In this document: piece after piece, positions 52,443 to 61,041 of the stretch
Position numbering within the stretch: position 1 is the stretch's first letter
Layout of the letters: every line of letters starts with the position of its first letter
Program-made: the position numbers and the translations under genes
Assembly: GCA_964552675.1 (NCBI GenBank)
Contig: CAZKHJ010000001.1
Coordinates: 1-64,000 of the forward strand
Direction of reading: 5' to 3'
Origin: Sulfurimicrobium sp964552675
GTDB lineage: Bacteria > Pseudomonadota > Gammaproteobacteria > Burkholderiales > Sulfuricellaceae
Length of the DNA stretch: 64,000 nt
Notes under the pieces: generated by a model
Told to the model about the DNA's origin: nothing
Seen by the model: only the letters and a program-made list of their open reading frames with translations
Database searches by the model: none

Positions 52443-54047
52443 TTGATCTCCACCGCCAACATCACCATGCAATTCGGGGCCAAGCCCCTGTTCGAGAACG
52501 TCTCCGTCAAGTTCGGCGAGGGCAACCGTTACGGCCTGATCGGCGCCAACGGCTGCGGCAAATCCACTTTCATGAAAATTCTCGGCGGCGATCTGGAGCC
52601 TTCCGCAGGCAACGTTTCGATCGATCAGGGCGAACGCCTGGGCAAATTGCGTCAGGACCAGTTTGCCTATGAGGATAGCGTGGTGCTGGACGTGGTGATG
52701 ATGGGCAATGCCGAACTGTGGGCGGTCAAGGAGGAAAAGGACGCCATCTACGCCAACCCCGAGGCCAGCGAGGACGACTACATGCGCGCCGCCGAGCTGG
52801 AAACCCAGTTCGGCGAACTCGACGGCTACACCGCCGAATCGCGCGCCGGAGAGCTGCTGCTGGGCGTGGGCATCCCGCTCGAACTGCACACCGGCCCGAT
52901 GCGCGAAGTCGCGCCCGGTTTCAAGCTGCGGGTTTTGCTGGCGCAGGCGCTGTTCTCCGACCCGGACATCCTGCTGCTCGACGAGCCCACCAACAACCTC
53001 GACATCAACACCATCCGCTGGCTGGAGGAGGTAATCAACGCCCGTTCCAGCACCATGATCATCATTTCCCACGACCGCCATTTCCTCAACAGCGTATGTA
53101 CCCACATGGCCGACCTGGACTACGGTGAGATCCGCATTTATCCCGGCAATTACGACGAGTACATGGTCGCCGCGACCCAGGCACGGCAAAGGATGTTGTC
53201 CGACAACGCCAAGAAGAAGGAACAGATCGCCGAACTCAATGCCTTCGTCGCACGCTTTTCCGCCAACGCTTCCAAGGCACGCCAGGCCACCAGCCGCGCC
53301 AAGCAGGCGGACAAGCTCAAGGATGCGATGGTCGAGGTCAAGCCCTCCAGCCGCCAGAATCCCTACATCCGTTTCGAGATGGACGACAAGGACAAGCTGC
53401 ACCGCAAGGCGGTGGAGATGCTGGAAGTGGCCAAGGCCTACGACAAGGTGCTGTTCCACAACCTGATGGTGAGCCTGGACGCGGGCCAGCGCCTCGCCAT
53501 CATCGGCCCCAACGGCGCCGGCAAGAGCACCCTGCTGAAAATGCTGATGGGCGAGGTCGAACCGGAGCAGGGCAATGTGAAGTGGGCGGAAAAAGCCAAG
53601 ATCGGCTATTTCGCCCAGGATCACGCCGCCGATTTCGATTGCGACGACACCCTGTTCGACTGGATGAAGCAGTGGGGCCAGCCCGGTGACGACGACCAGA
53701 TCATCCGTGCCACCCTGGGCCGCCTGCTGTTCTCCGGCGACGACACCAAGAAGTCGGTGCGCGTCCTGTCCGGCGGCGAGAAAGGGCGGATGCTCTACGG
53801 CAAGCTGCTGCTGGAACGCCCCAACGTGCTGGTGATGGACGAACCCACCAACCACATGGACATGGAATCGATCGAGTCACTCAACATGGCGCTGGAGCAA
53901 TACAAGGGCACGCTGATTTTCGTCAGCCACGACCGCCAGTTCGTTTCCTCGCTGGCCACGCAAATCATCGAACTGGACGGCAAGGGCGGCTATCGCCACC
54001 ACATCGGCAATTACGAGGATTACCTCGTGAGCCAGGGGATTCAATAA
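52443..54047 (+). CDS. ybiT: ABC-F ATPase, YbiT type
   Basis: Soluble ABC-F protein, 534 aa, with two ATPase domains and no membrane part; ABC-F proteins act on the ribosome. Domain 1 has GLIGANGCGKST, a non-canonical signature VAPGFKLRVLLAQALF and LLLDEPTNNLD; domain 2 has IIGPNGAGKST, VLSGGEKGRML and VMDEPTNHMD. The linker (about 245-310) is charged and helical. The degenerate first signature and NITMQFGAKPLFENVSVKF are typical of YbiT. Start is TTG at 52443; no in-frame ATG exists upstream. Exact ribosomal role unknown. Confidence 0.9.
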   Translation: MISTANITMQFGAKPLFENVSVKFGEGNRYGLIGANGCGKSTFMKILGGDLEPSAGNVSIDQGERLGKLRQDQFAYEDSVVLDVVMMGNAELWAVKEEKDAIYANPEASEDDYMRAAELETQFGELDGYTAESRAGELLLGVGIPLELHTGPMREVAPGFKLRVLLAQALFSDPDILLLDEPTNNLDINTIRWLEEVINARSSTMIIISHDRHFLNSVCTHMADLDYGEIRIYPGNYDEYMVAATQARQRMLSDNAKKKEQIAELNAFVARFSANASKARQATSRAKQADKLKDAMVEVKPSSRQNPYIRFEMDDKDKLHRKAVEMLEVAKAYDKVLFHNLMVSLDAGQRLAIIGPNGAGKSTLLKMLMGEVEPEQGNVKWAEKAKIGYFAQDHAADFDCDDTLFDWMKQWGQPGDDDQIIRATLGRLLFSGDDTKKSVRVLSGGEKGRMLYGKLLLERPNVLVMDEPTNHMDMESIESLNMALEQYKGTLIFVSHDRQFVSSLATQIIELDGKGGYRHHIGNYEDYLVSQGIQ

Positions 54048-54048
54048 C

Positions 54049-54825
54049 ATGCAGGCCGTCATCATCATCGGCCTGGGCCAGCTCGGCAGGGTCTTTGCCG
54101 GTGGATTCCTGCGCGCCGGTTATACGGTGGTGCCAGTCAACCGCGGCGACGACATGGACATCGTCGCCGCCCGGCACCCCGAGCCCTTGCTGGTGCTGGT
54201 GGCGGTAGCCGAAGGCGACTTGCAGCACGTGCTGGAACACCTGCCCGCAGGATGGAAGAGCCGTGCCGCCCTGATCCAGAACGAGTTGCTGCCACGCGAC
54301 TGGGAACAGCACGGCATCACCGCGCCAACCGTGATCCCGGTGTGGTTCGAGAAGAAAAAAGGCACCGACGCCAAGCCTTTGCTCCCCTCCCCGGTTTTCG
54401 GCCCCCAGACCGAAACCGTTCTGGCGGCGCTGCGCGCGGTGGAATTGCCATGTGCGCGCATCCCTGACCAGGACGAACTGCTCTATGAGCTGGTACGCAA
54501 GAATCTCTACATCCTCGTCACCAACATTGCCGGCCTGCGCACGGGCGGCAATGTGGGCGACCTGTGGCATCAGCACCGGGATTTCGTGCTGGTGGTGCAG
54601 GACGAAGTGATGGACATCCAGGACTGGCTGACCGGGCACAAGAACGACCGTGCCCGCCTGATTCAGGGCCTGGTCGAAGCCATCGAGGCCGATCCCGCCC
54701 ATCTGTGCACCGGCCGCAGCGCGCCGGCACGCCTGGCCCGCGCCATCGCCCATGCCGACGAGGCTGGGCTGGCCGTGCCCATCCTGCGTGAAGTGCGGGA
54801 AATGACGACAACCCGGCATCAATAA
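54049..54825 (+). CDS. Rossmann-fold protein resembling ketopantoate reductase N-domain
   Basis: A 258-aa protein starting MQAVIIIGLGQLGRVFAGG, a GxGxxG NAD(P)-binding loop, followed by VVPVNRGDD and a helical C-terminal half (LYELVRKNLYILVTNIAGLRTGG). The layout resembles 2-dehydropantoate 2-reductase relatives, but the catalytic Lys-Asn-Glu pattern is not convincingly in place. It begins one base after the ybiT stop and is followed by a MoaD-like gene, so the three may be one operon. Function not assigned. Confidence 0.65.
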   Translation: MQAVIIIGLGQLGRVFAGGFLRAGYTVVPVNRGDDMDIVAARHPEPLLVLVAVAEGDLQHVLEHLPAGWKSRAALIQNELLPRDWEQHGITAPTVIPVWFEKKKGTDAKPLLPSPVFGPQTETVLAALRAVELPCARIPDQDELLYELVRKNLYILVTNIAGLRTGGNVGDLWHQHRDFVLVVQDEVMDIQDWLTGHKNDRARLIQGLVEAIEADPAHLCTGRSAPARLARAIAHADEAGLAVPILREVREMTTTRHQ

Positions 54826-54842
54826 CCAGAAGCAAGTTCAAA

Positions 54843-55088
54843 ATGGCAAAAATATTGTATTTCTCCACCCTGGCCGACCGCATCGGCAAGACCGCCGAGG
54901 ATCTCCGGCTCCCCCCCAGCGTGCAGAACCTGCGCGGCTTGCTGAAAATGCTGCGTATGCGCGGCGAGGAATGGCCGGTGTACCTGGTGGACGAGAAAAT
55001 CCAGGCAACGGTAAACAAGCAGTTCGTCGAGCTGGATGCAGGCATCAACGATCAGGACGAGATCGGCCTGATGCTGAGCCGGCGCTGA
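54843..55088 (+). CDS. MoaD/ThiS-like beta-grasp protein without C-terminal Gly-Gly
   Basis: An 81-aa protein with the MoaD-type beginning MAKILYFSTLADRIGK and the typical pattern VQNLRGLLKMLRMRG, LVDEKIQATVNKQFVEL and NDQDEIGLMLSRR. In MoaD and ThiS the chain ends in Gly-Gly, which is thiocarboxylated; here it ends Ser-Arg-Arg, so it cannot serve as a normal sulfur carrier unless processed. It faces fxsA tail to tail with no spacer. It might be a degenerate or repurposed MoaD. Confidence 0.7.
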   Translation: MAKILYFSTLADRIGKTAEDLRLPPSVQNLRGLLKMLRMRGEEWPVYLVDEKIQATVNKQFVELDAGINDQDEIGLMLSRR

Positions 55089-55493
55089 TTATTTCAGCCG
55101 CCTGTCCTCTTCACGCTGCCATTCGCCCTCGATGATGATATCGCCGCTTTCTTCGGCAGCAGGACGACGGAGCGCCTTGGGACGTGGCAAGAGCAGGAGC
55201 AGGAGCGCCATGACATCGCTCACCACGCCGGGAAAAATCAGCAGCACGCCGGCCAGCAGGGTGCGCAAACTGTCGAGCATGGCGTAACCCAGTGGCTGCC
55301 CGGACTGGAGCGAGGAAAACAGACGCCCGAACATGGCCAGCTTTTCTTCCTGGATCAGCGTCCAGCCGGCCAGAGCGCCAAGAATCAGCCACAGCAGCAG
55401 CCACCAGCCGATGATGCCGGCCAGTTTTGCCAGCACAAAAATCTCCAGCGCCGGGAAACCGAGTAAAATGAAAACGATCAACAAGAATCGCAT
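55089..55493 (-). CDS. fxsA: FxsA family membrane protein
   Basis: A 134-aa inner-membrane protein with three or four helices and a charged C-terminal tail. FPALEIFVLAKLAGIIGWW and LLIFPGVVSDVMALLLLLP are FxsA signatures; in E. coli FxsA (suppressor of F exclusion of phage T7) has an unclear cellular function. Its ATG (55493) is only 6 bp from the divergent cutA start, so each promoter must lie inside the other gene. Confidence 0.9.
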   Translation of the reverse strand: MRFLLIVFILLGFPALEIFVLAKLAGIIGWWLLLWLILGALAGWTLIQEEKLAMFGRLFSSLQSGQPLGYAMLDSLRTLLAGVLLIFPGVVSDVMALLLLLLPRPKALRRPAAEESGDIIIEGEWQREEDRRLK

Positions 55494-55499
55494 GGGGTT

Positions 55500-55817
55500 A
55501 TGGAGCCTCTTCTGTTAGTCATCACCAATCTGCCCGACCAGGACAGCGCCCGCCGCATGGCGGAAATGCTGGTTACGGATCGTCTTGCCGCCTGCGTCAA
55601 CGTGCTGGCGCCGTGCGCTTCCATCTACCGCTGGCAGGGCCGGATCGAAAGCGCGCAGGAAATTCCGCTCCTGATTAAAACACCGGCCTCCCGTTACGGC
55701 AAGGTCGAGGCCGCCATCCGGCAACAGCACCCCTATGAACTTCCCGAAATCATCGCAGTCCCACTCAGCGCCGGCCTGCCCGGATATCTCGCCTGGGTAG
55801 CGGCAGAAACCCAATAA
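55500..55817 (+). CDS. cutA: Divalent-cation tolerance protein CutA
   Basis: A 105-aa CutA1 trimer-forming protein of the PII-like fold. Typical blocks are MAEMLVTDRLAACVNVLAP, IYRWQGRIESAQEIPLLIKT and HPYELPEIIAVPL. Linked to copper tolerance in E. coli but mechanism uncertain. It is 18 bp before dsbD; cutA-dsbD neighbourhood is common in proteobacteria. Starts 6 bp from divergent fxsA. Confidence 0.94.
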   Translation: MEPLLLVITNLPDQDSARRMAEMLVTDRLAACVNVLAPCASIYRWQGRIESAQEIPLLIKTPASRYGKVEAAIRQQHPYELPEIIAVPLSAGLPGYLAWVAAETQ

Positions 55818-55835
55818 TAACGAGGAACAACACAC

Positions 55836-58073
55836 ATGATGCGTTTTTTCATCAGCGCCCTTCTCATGCTCTATGCACTGTGCGGACACGCCGAGGAAGG
55901 AGACCTGCTGGAGCCGGAGCAGGCATTCAAATTTTCCGCCCGGGCGCTGGATGCGGGCACACTGGAAATACGGTTCCAGATCGCCAATGGATACTACCTC
56001 TACCGGGAGAAATTCAAGTTCTCCGCCGAGCCGGCCGGCACGACACTGGGCACGGCACAATTCCCGGCAGGCAAGATCAAGCAGGACGAATACTTCGGCA
56101 AGGTGGAAACCTACCGCGGCAATCTCGCCATCAAAATCCCGGTCACCCCTGCCCGCGCAGCAGAGCGGAATCTCACCCTGAAAGTCGTTTCGCAGGGCTG
56201 TGCCGATGCCGGAGTATGCTATCCGCCGCTGACCCAGACGGCAACGCTTGCCCTGCCCGAAGCTGCCTCCGCGCCTGCGGCAAGCAGCGGCCTGGCGGCG
56301 CCAAACTCGCTGGCAGGCATGGGCGGCAGCAAGCAGGACGAATTTCTTGAGCCTGACCAGGCCTTCAAGCTGACGGTGAAGGCAAAAGATGCGCAAACCC
56401 TGGTAGCCAGCTTCACGCCGGCCGAAAGCTACTACCTCTATCGCGACAAGCTCAAATTCATCCTCAAGGACGCTGCGGATGCCAGCATCGCCAAAGTCGA
56501 ACTTCCCAGGGGAGAAGCCAAGAGCGACCCCAATTTCGGCACCACCGAGGTCTATCACCACCCTTTCGAGGCACTGATTCATCTCCAGGGAAAAGCGCAA
56601 AAAGTGACCCTGGCCGCCAGCTTTCAGGGTTGCAGCGAAAAGGGCGTCTGTTACCCGCCGATCCAGAAGAATTTCGATCTGGCCCTGCCGTCCGGAGAAG
56701 CCGCGCAACACGTTTCATCCGGCACACCGCAAGCCGCCACGCCTGCCACGCCGCCCGTCGCCGGAGAACAGAACCGCTCGGAATCCTCCCAGATTGCCGC
56801 CTTGTTCAAGGGTGGAAGCTTCTGGCTGGTGGTCGCGAGCTTCTTCGGTTTCGGCCTGTTGCTGGCACTCACGCCCTGCGTCTTCCCGATGATTCCCATC
56901 CTCTCCGGCATCATCGTCGGCCAGGGCCAGCACCTCACCAAGCCGCGCGCTTTCGCCCTGTCCCTGGCCTACGTCATGGGCATGGCCATCACCTATGCTG
57001 CGGCTGGCGTGGCGGCAGGCCTGTCCGGCACGCTGCTCTCCAACGCGCTGCAGAACCCGGTGGTGCTGGGCGTATTTGCCCTGGTTTTCGTGGCTCTGGC
57101 TTTTTCCATGTTCGGGTTTTATGAGCTGCAAATGCCGAATTTCATCCAGAGCCGCTTCAACGACGCCAGCAACAAGATGAAGGGCGGCCACCTGACCGGG
57201 GTATTCGCCATGGGCGCGCTTTCGGCAGTCATCGTCGGGCCTTGTGTCGCCGCGCCGCTGGCGGGGGCGCTGGCCTATATCGGGCTCACCCGGGACGTAT
57301 GGCTGGGTGGCTGGGCACTGTTCGCCATGGCGCTGGGCATGGGCATGCCCCTGCTGCTGGTGGGCATGTCGGCGGGTGCGCTGCTGCCGCGTGCCGGCGG
57401 CTGGATGGAGGCGGTCAAGGCATTCTTCGGGGTGCTGCTGCTGGGCGTAGCGGTCTGGCTGATTTCACCGGTCATTCCGGCAGTGGCGCACATGCTGCTG
57501 TGGGCGGTGTTGCTGATCGTCTCGGCGATTTACCTCCATGCCCTCGACCCCCTGCCGCTTCCGGTCAGGGGCTGGGCCAAATTCTGGAAAGGCGTGGGCG
57601 TGGTGGCGCTGATTGCCGGCATCGCCCTGCTGATCGGCGCGCTGTCGGGCGGACGCGACATCCTTCAGCCCCTGTCCGGCCTGCGCGCCGGAGGCATGGC
57701 TGCGGCTGCCGATGCACCCCATGCCCGCTTCGAAAAAATCAAAAATGTGGCCGAACTCGAACAGCGCCTGGCGCAGACACAAGGCAAATTCGTGATGCTG
57801 GATTTCTACGCCGACTGGTGCGTATCCTGCAAGGAACTGGAGCGTTTCACTTTCAATGATGCCAAGGTTCAGGCGCGGCTCAGGGACATGGTTCTGTTGC
57901 AGGCCGATGTCACGGCAAACAGCGACGACGACAAGGCCCTGCTCAGGAAATTTGGCCTGTTCGGCCCGCCGGGCATCATCTTCTTCGACCCGGCCGGCAA
58001 GGAAAAAGGCCGCGTGGTCGGTTATGAAAACCCGGAAAAATTCCTCGCCAGCACGGAGAACCTGCTCAAATGA
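55836..58073 (+). CDS. dsbD: Thiol:disulfide interchange protein DsbD with two N-terminal domains
   Basis: Brings reducing power from cytoplasmic thioredoxin to the periplasm. The 745-aa protein is much longer than the usual 560-600 aa because the periplasmic nDsbD domain is duplicated: copy 1 about 24-140 with C122 and C128 (GCADAGVCYPP), copy 2 about 168-285 with C266 and C272 (GCSEKGVCYPP). The membrane domain has C348 in LTPCVFPMIP and C470 in GPCVAAPLAG, and the C-terminal thioredoxin domain has WCVSC (C662, C665). A signal peptide precedes. The following lipoprotein gene overlaps as ATGA. Confidence 0.95.
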   Translation: MMRFFISALLMLYALCGHAEEGDLLEPEQAFKFSARALDAGTLEIRFQIANGYYLYREKFKFSAEPAGTTLGTAQFPAGKIKQDEYFGKVETYRGNLAIKIPVTPARAAERNLTLKVVSQGCADAGVCYPPLTQTATLALPEAASAPAASSGLAAPNSLAGMGGSKQDEFLEPDQAFKLTVKAKDAQTLVASFTPAESYYLYRDKLKFILKDAADASIAKVELPRGEAKSDPNFGTTEVYHHPFEALIHLQGKAQKVTLAASFQGCSEKGVCYPPIQKNFDLALPSGEAAQHVSSGTPQAATPATPPVAGEQNRSESSQIAALFKGGSFWLVVASFFGFGLLLALTPCVFPMIPILSGIIVGQGQHLTKPRAFALSLAYVMGMAITYAAAGVAAGLSGTLLSNALQNPVVLGVFALVFVALAFSMFGFYELQMPNFIQSRFNDASNKMKGGHLTGVFAMGALSAVIVGPCVAAPLAGALAYIGLTRDVWLGGWALFAMALGMGMPLLLVGMSAGALLPRAGGWMEAVKAFFGVLLLGVAVWLISPVIPAVAHMLLWAVLLIVSAIYLHALDPLPLPVRGWAKFWKGVGVVALIAGIALLIGALSGGRDILQPLSGLRAGGMAAAADAPHARFEKIKNVAELEQRLAQTQGKFVMLDFYADWCVSCKELERFTFNDAKVQARLRDMVLLQADVTANSDDDKALLRKFGLFGPPGIIFFDPAGKEKGRVVGYENPEKFLASTENLLK

Positions 58074-58600
58074 AGCCGCTCAAACATATCTCTATCCTGC
58101 TGCTCTGCGCCCTGCTGGCCTCCGGGCTGAATGCCTGCTCGGAGCGGGGAAAAACGGCTGTTGCCGAAACAAGCCAGAGCAACAGTGCAAAAATCTTCGC
58201 CGCCTCACTGCCCGATCTGGAGGGGAAAGCCCAGCCGCTGAAGCAGTGGCAGGGGAAAATCCTGGTGCTCAATTTCTGGGCGCCGTGGTGCCCGCCCTGT
58301 CGCGCGGAAATCCCGGATTTCATCAAGCTGCAGGAACAATACCGTGCACAGGATGTGATTTTTGTCGGCCTGGCGCTGGACCAGAAGGACAAGGTGCAGG
58401 CCTTCGTCGATGAAATGGGCATCAACTACCCCATTCTACTGGGTGAGAACGATGCGGCAGAACTGGGCAAACTGGCAGGAAACCGCCTCGGAGGGTTGCC
58501 ATTTACCGCGATTTTTGCCAAAAACGGCAACATCGTGTCCACCGTTACGGGCGAACTGAAGCACGAACAACTGGAAAGCACACTCAAATCCCTGTTATAG
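58070..58600 (+). CDS. TlpA/ResA-like thioredoxin lipoprotein
   Basis: A 176-aa periplasmic thiol-disulfide protein. The signal peptide ends in a lipobox with LNAC (Cys23), and the thioredoxin fold has FWAPWCPPCRAEIPD with C74 and C77. The cis-Pro stretch reads GGLPFTAIF. It is translationally coupled to dsbD (ATGA), so DsbD probably keeps it reduced, possibly for cytochrome c maturation or another client. A terminator follows. Confidence 0.9.
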   Translation: MKPLKHISILLLCALLASGLNACSERGKTAVAETSQSNSAKIFAASLPDLEGKAQPLKQWQGKILVLNFWAPWCPPCRAEIPDFIKLQEQYRAQDVIFVGLALDQKDKVQAFVDEMGINYPILLGENDAAELGKLAGNRLGGLPFTAIFAKNGNIVSTVTGELKHEQLESTLKSLL

Positions 58601-58609
58601 GGCGCCAGA

Positions 58610-58643
58610 ACGCCTTCCCACCTCTTTCCAGAAGGCGTATTTT
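58610..58643 (+). terminator. Terminator after the tlpA-like gene
   Basis: Arms ACGCCTTC (58610-58617) and GAAGGCGT (58631-58638) with a 13-nt loop, followed by ATTTT. It lies 10 bp after the stop codon. The rest of the 128-bp spacer before aroQ holds another inverted repeat, GGGGCAA (58654-58660) and TTGCCCC (58673-58679), of unknown meaning. Confidence 0.65.
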
Positions 58644-58728
58644 CCGTGAATTTGGGGCAAAAACTGGACAAATTGCCCCCATTTGCGGCAAACTTGCGGT
58701 CATGAAAACCACACAATAAGGTGGCCGG

Positions 58729-59175
58729 ATGTCCGCAGCAAACCGAAAAATTCTGGTCCTGCACGGCCCCAATCTGAATCTGCTGGGTAGCCGTGAACCA
58801 CAGCATTATGGGCGCGACACGCTGGATGACATCAATCAGCGTCTGGTTCAGCAGGCCCGGCAGGCAGCAACCAGCCTGGAAACCTTTCAAAGCAACAGCG
58901 AGGCCGAGCTGATCGGCCGCATTCATCAGGCCGGGCGTGACGGAGTAAATTTCATCCTGATCAACCCTGCCGCGTTCACCCACACCAGCGTTGCCCTGCG
59001 CGACGCCCTGGCGGGAGTGAACATTCCCTTCGTGGAGATTCATCTCTCCAACGTTTTCGCCCGCGAATCCTTCCGCCATCACTCCTACTTCTCCGATCTC
59101 GCCGTGGGCATCATCAGCGGCCTCGGGGCAAAGGGCTACGAACTGGCACTGGAATTCGCTCTGGCACAACCTTAA
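58729..59175 (+). CDS. aroQ: 3-dehydroquinate dehydratase, type II
   Basis: Third step of the shikimate pathway, 148 aa, dodecameric type II enzyme. LHGPNLNLLGSREPQHYG contains the essential Tyr and Arg region; FQSNSEAELIGRIHQAG, ILINPAAFTHTSVALRDAL and FVEIHLSNVFARE complete the pattern. AAGGTGG precedes the ATG. It heads the classic aroQ-accB-accC cluster. Confidence 0.96.
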   Translation: MSAANRKILVLHGPNLNLLGSREPQHYGRDTLDDINQRLVQQARQAATSLETFQSNSEAELIGRIHQAGRDGVNFILINPAAFTHTSVALRDALAGVNIPFVEIHLSNVFARESFRHHSYFSDLAVGIISGLGAKGYELALEFALAQP

Positions 59176-59191
59176 AAGACAAGGGCTCATC

Positions 59192-59650
59192 ATGGATTTA
59201 CGCAAACTGAAGAAACTTATCGACCTGGTGGAAGACTCCGGCATCGCCGAACTGGAAATTACCGAAGGGGAAGAAAAAGTACGCATCAGCCGCTACAGCC
59301 AGACACCGCAGGTGATGCATTATGCCCAGCCGCAGCAAATGATGTCCGCACCGACCCAGCAGGTGAATCTGCCTGCCGCCGCCCCCGTCGCCGCAGCTGA
59401 ACCGGCGCAACCCGACGGCCACGTGGTCAAGTCGCCCATGGTCGGCACGTTCTACCGCGCCTCCTCGCCGGACGCCAAAGCATTCGTGGAAGTGGGCCAG
59501 AATGTCACCGCCGGCGACACCCTGTGCATCATCGAAGCAATGAAGCTGCTCAACGAAATCGAGGCCGACCAGAGCGGCGTGATCAAAGCGATCCTGGTCG
59601 AAAACGGGCATCCGGTCGAATACGGCGAACCCCTGTTCATCATCGGTTAA
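59192..59650 (+). CDS. accB: Biotin carboxyl carrier protein of acetyl-CoA carboxylase
   Basis: Carries the biotin that AccC carboxylates. The 152-aa protein has an N-terminal helical part (MDLRKLKKLIDLVEDSGI), a Pro/Ala linker (about 45-78) and the biotinyl domain with EAMKL at 115-119, where Lys118 is biotinylated. Length is near that of E. coli AccB (156 aa). It lies 16 bp after aroQ and 9 bp before accC. Confidence 0.97.
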   Translation: MDLRKLKKLIDLVEDSGIAELEITEGEEKVRISRYSQTPQVMHYAQPQQMMSAPTQQVNLPAAAPVAAAEPAQPDGHVVKSPMVGTFYRASSPDAKAFVEVGQNVTAGDTLCIIEAMKLLNEIEADQSGVIKAILVENGHPVEYGEPLFIIG

Positions 59651-59659
59651 GGGGCAGAC

Positions 59660-61018
59660 ATGCTAGAGAAAGTCCTCATCGCCAACCGCGGCGAAATCGC
59701 CCTGCGCATCCAGCGCGCCTGCCGCGAACTTGGCATCAAGACCGTTGCCGTCCATTCCGAAGCCGACCGGGAAGCCAAATACGTCAAGCTGGCAGACGAG
59801 TCGGTATGCATTGGGCCGCCCCCCTCCACCCTGAGCTATCTCAACATTCCGGCGGTGATCAGCGCGGCGGAAGTCACTGATGCCACCGCGATCCACCCCG
59901 GTTACGGCTTTCTCTCGGAAAATGCGGATTTCGCCGAGCGCGCACAGAACAGCGGCTTCATTTTCATCGGCCCGCGCCCCGAAACCATCCGCCTGATGGG
60001 CGACAAGGTTTGCGCCAAGGACGCCATGAAGGCATCCGGCGTACCCTGCGTGCCCGGCTCCGACGGCGCCTTGCCTGACGACGACGAAGAAATCAAACGC
60101 ATCGCCAGGGAAACCGGCTACCCGGTCATCCTCAAGGCGGCAGGCGGTGGTGGCGGACGCGGTATGCGCGTGGTGCACACCGAAGCGGCGTTGCTCAACG
60201 CGGTCGGCATGACGCGGACAGAAGCCCAGAGCTTTTTCGGCAACCCGATGATCTACATGGAGAAATTCCTCGAAAACCCGCGCCACATCGAAATCCAGGT
60301 GCTGGCAGACGAGCACGGCAATGCCATCTACCTCGGCGAGCGTGACTGTTCGATGCAGCGCCGTCACCAGAAAGTTGTGGAAGAAGCCCCGGCGCCGGGG
60401 CTCGACCCCAAGCTGCGCGACAAGATCGGCGAACGCTGCGCCGAAGCCTGCCGCAAGATCGGCTACCGTGGTGCGGGCACTTTCGAATTCCTGTACGAGA
60501 ATGGCGAATTCTTCTTCATTGAGATGAACACCCGTGTGCAGGTGGAACATCCGGTCACGGAAATGATCACCGGCGTGGACATCGTGCAGGAACAACTGCG
60601 CATCGCTGCGGGTGAAAAACTGCGCTACAAGCAGAAGGACATCCACTACCGCGGCCATGCCATCGAATGCCGCATCAACGCCGAAGACCCCTTCTCCTTC
60701 GTCCCCTCGCCGGGCCGCATCACCCAGTATCACGTGCCAGGCGGGCCTGGCATCCGGGTGGACTCCCACGTCTACCACAACTATCTGGTGCCGCCCCATT
60801 ACGATTCCATGATCGGCAAGCTGATCGCCTATGGCGACACCCGCGACCAGGCTGTCGCCCGCATGCGCACGGCATTGTCGGAGATGGTGGTGGACGGCAT
60901 CAAGACCAATATTCCGCTGCATCAGGATCTGATGCACGACGCCGCCTTCCTGCAGGGTGGCGCCAGCATCCACTACCTTGAGCACAAGCTGGCGGAACGT
61001 AAAAAAGAAGCCAAATAA
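59660..61018 (+). CDS. accC: Biotin carboxylase subunit of acetyl-CoA carboxylase
   Basis: ATP-grasp enzyme that carboxylates biotin on AccB, committing acetyl-CoA to fatty acid synthesis. The 452-aa protein starts MLEKVLIANRGEIALRIQRA, with KAAGGGGGRGMRVV, ERDCSMQRRHQKVVEEAPAP and FIEMNTRVQVEHPVTE, all standard. Operon aroQ-accB-accC with prmA behind. Confidence 0.97.
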   Translation: MLEKVLIANRGEIALRIQRACRELGIKTVAVHSEADREAKYVKLADESVCIGPPPSTLSYLNIPAVISAAEVTDATAIHPGYGFLSENADFAERAQNSGFIFIGPRPETIRLMGDKVCAKDAMKASGVPCVPGSDGALPDDDEEIKRIARETGYPVILKAAGGGGGRGMRVVHTEAALLNAVGMTRTEAQSFFGNPMIYMEKFLENPRHIEIQVLADEHGNAIYLGERDCSMQRRHQKVVEEAPAPGLDPKLRDKIGERCAEACRKIGYRGAGTFEFLYENGEFFFIEMNTRVQVEHPVTEMITGVDIVQEQLRIAAGEKLRYKQKDIHYRGHAIECRINAEDPFSFVPSPGRITQYHVPGGPGIRVDSHVYHNYLVPPHYDSMIGKLIAYGDTRDQAVARMRTALSEMVVDGIKTNIPLHQDLMHDAAFLQGGASIHYLEHKLAERKKEAK

Positions 61019-61041
61019 CCCTGGGACAAGGTGGATCTATC

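Noticed and set aside
58654..58679. Operator for aroQ (GGGGCAA-N12-TTGCCCC)
   Set aside because: The inverted repeat is real, but no promoter hexamers with correct spacing lie near it and no regulator is known for such a site, so it is only mentioned with the terminator.
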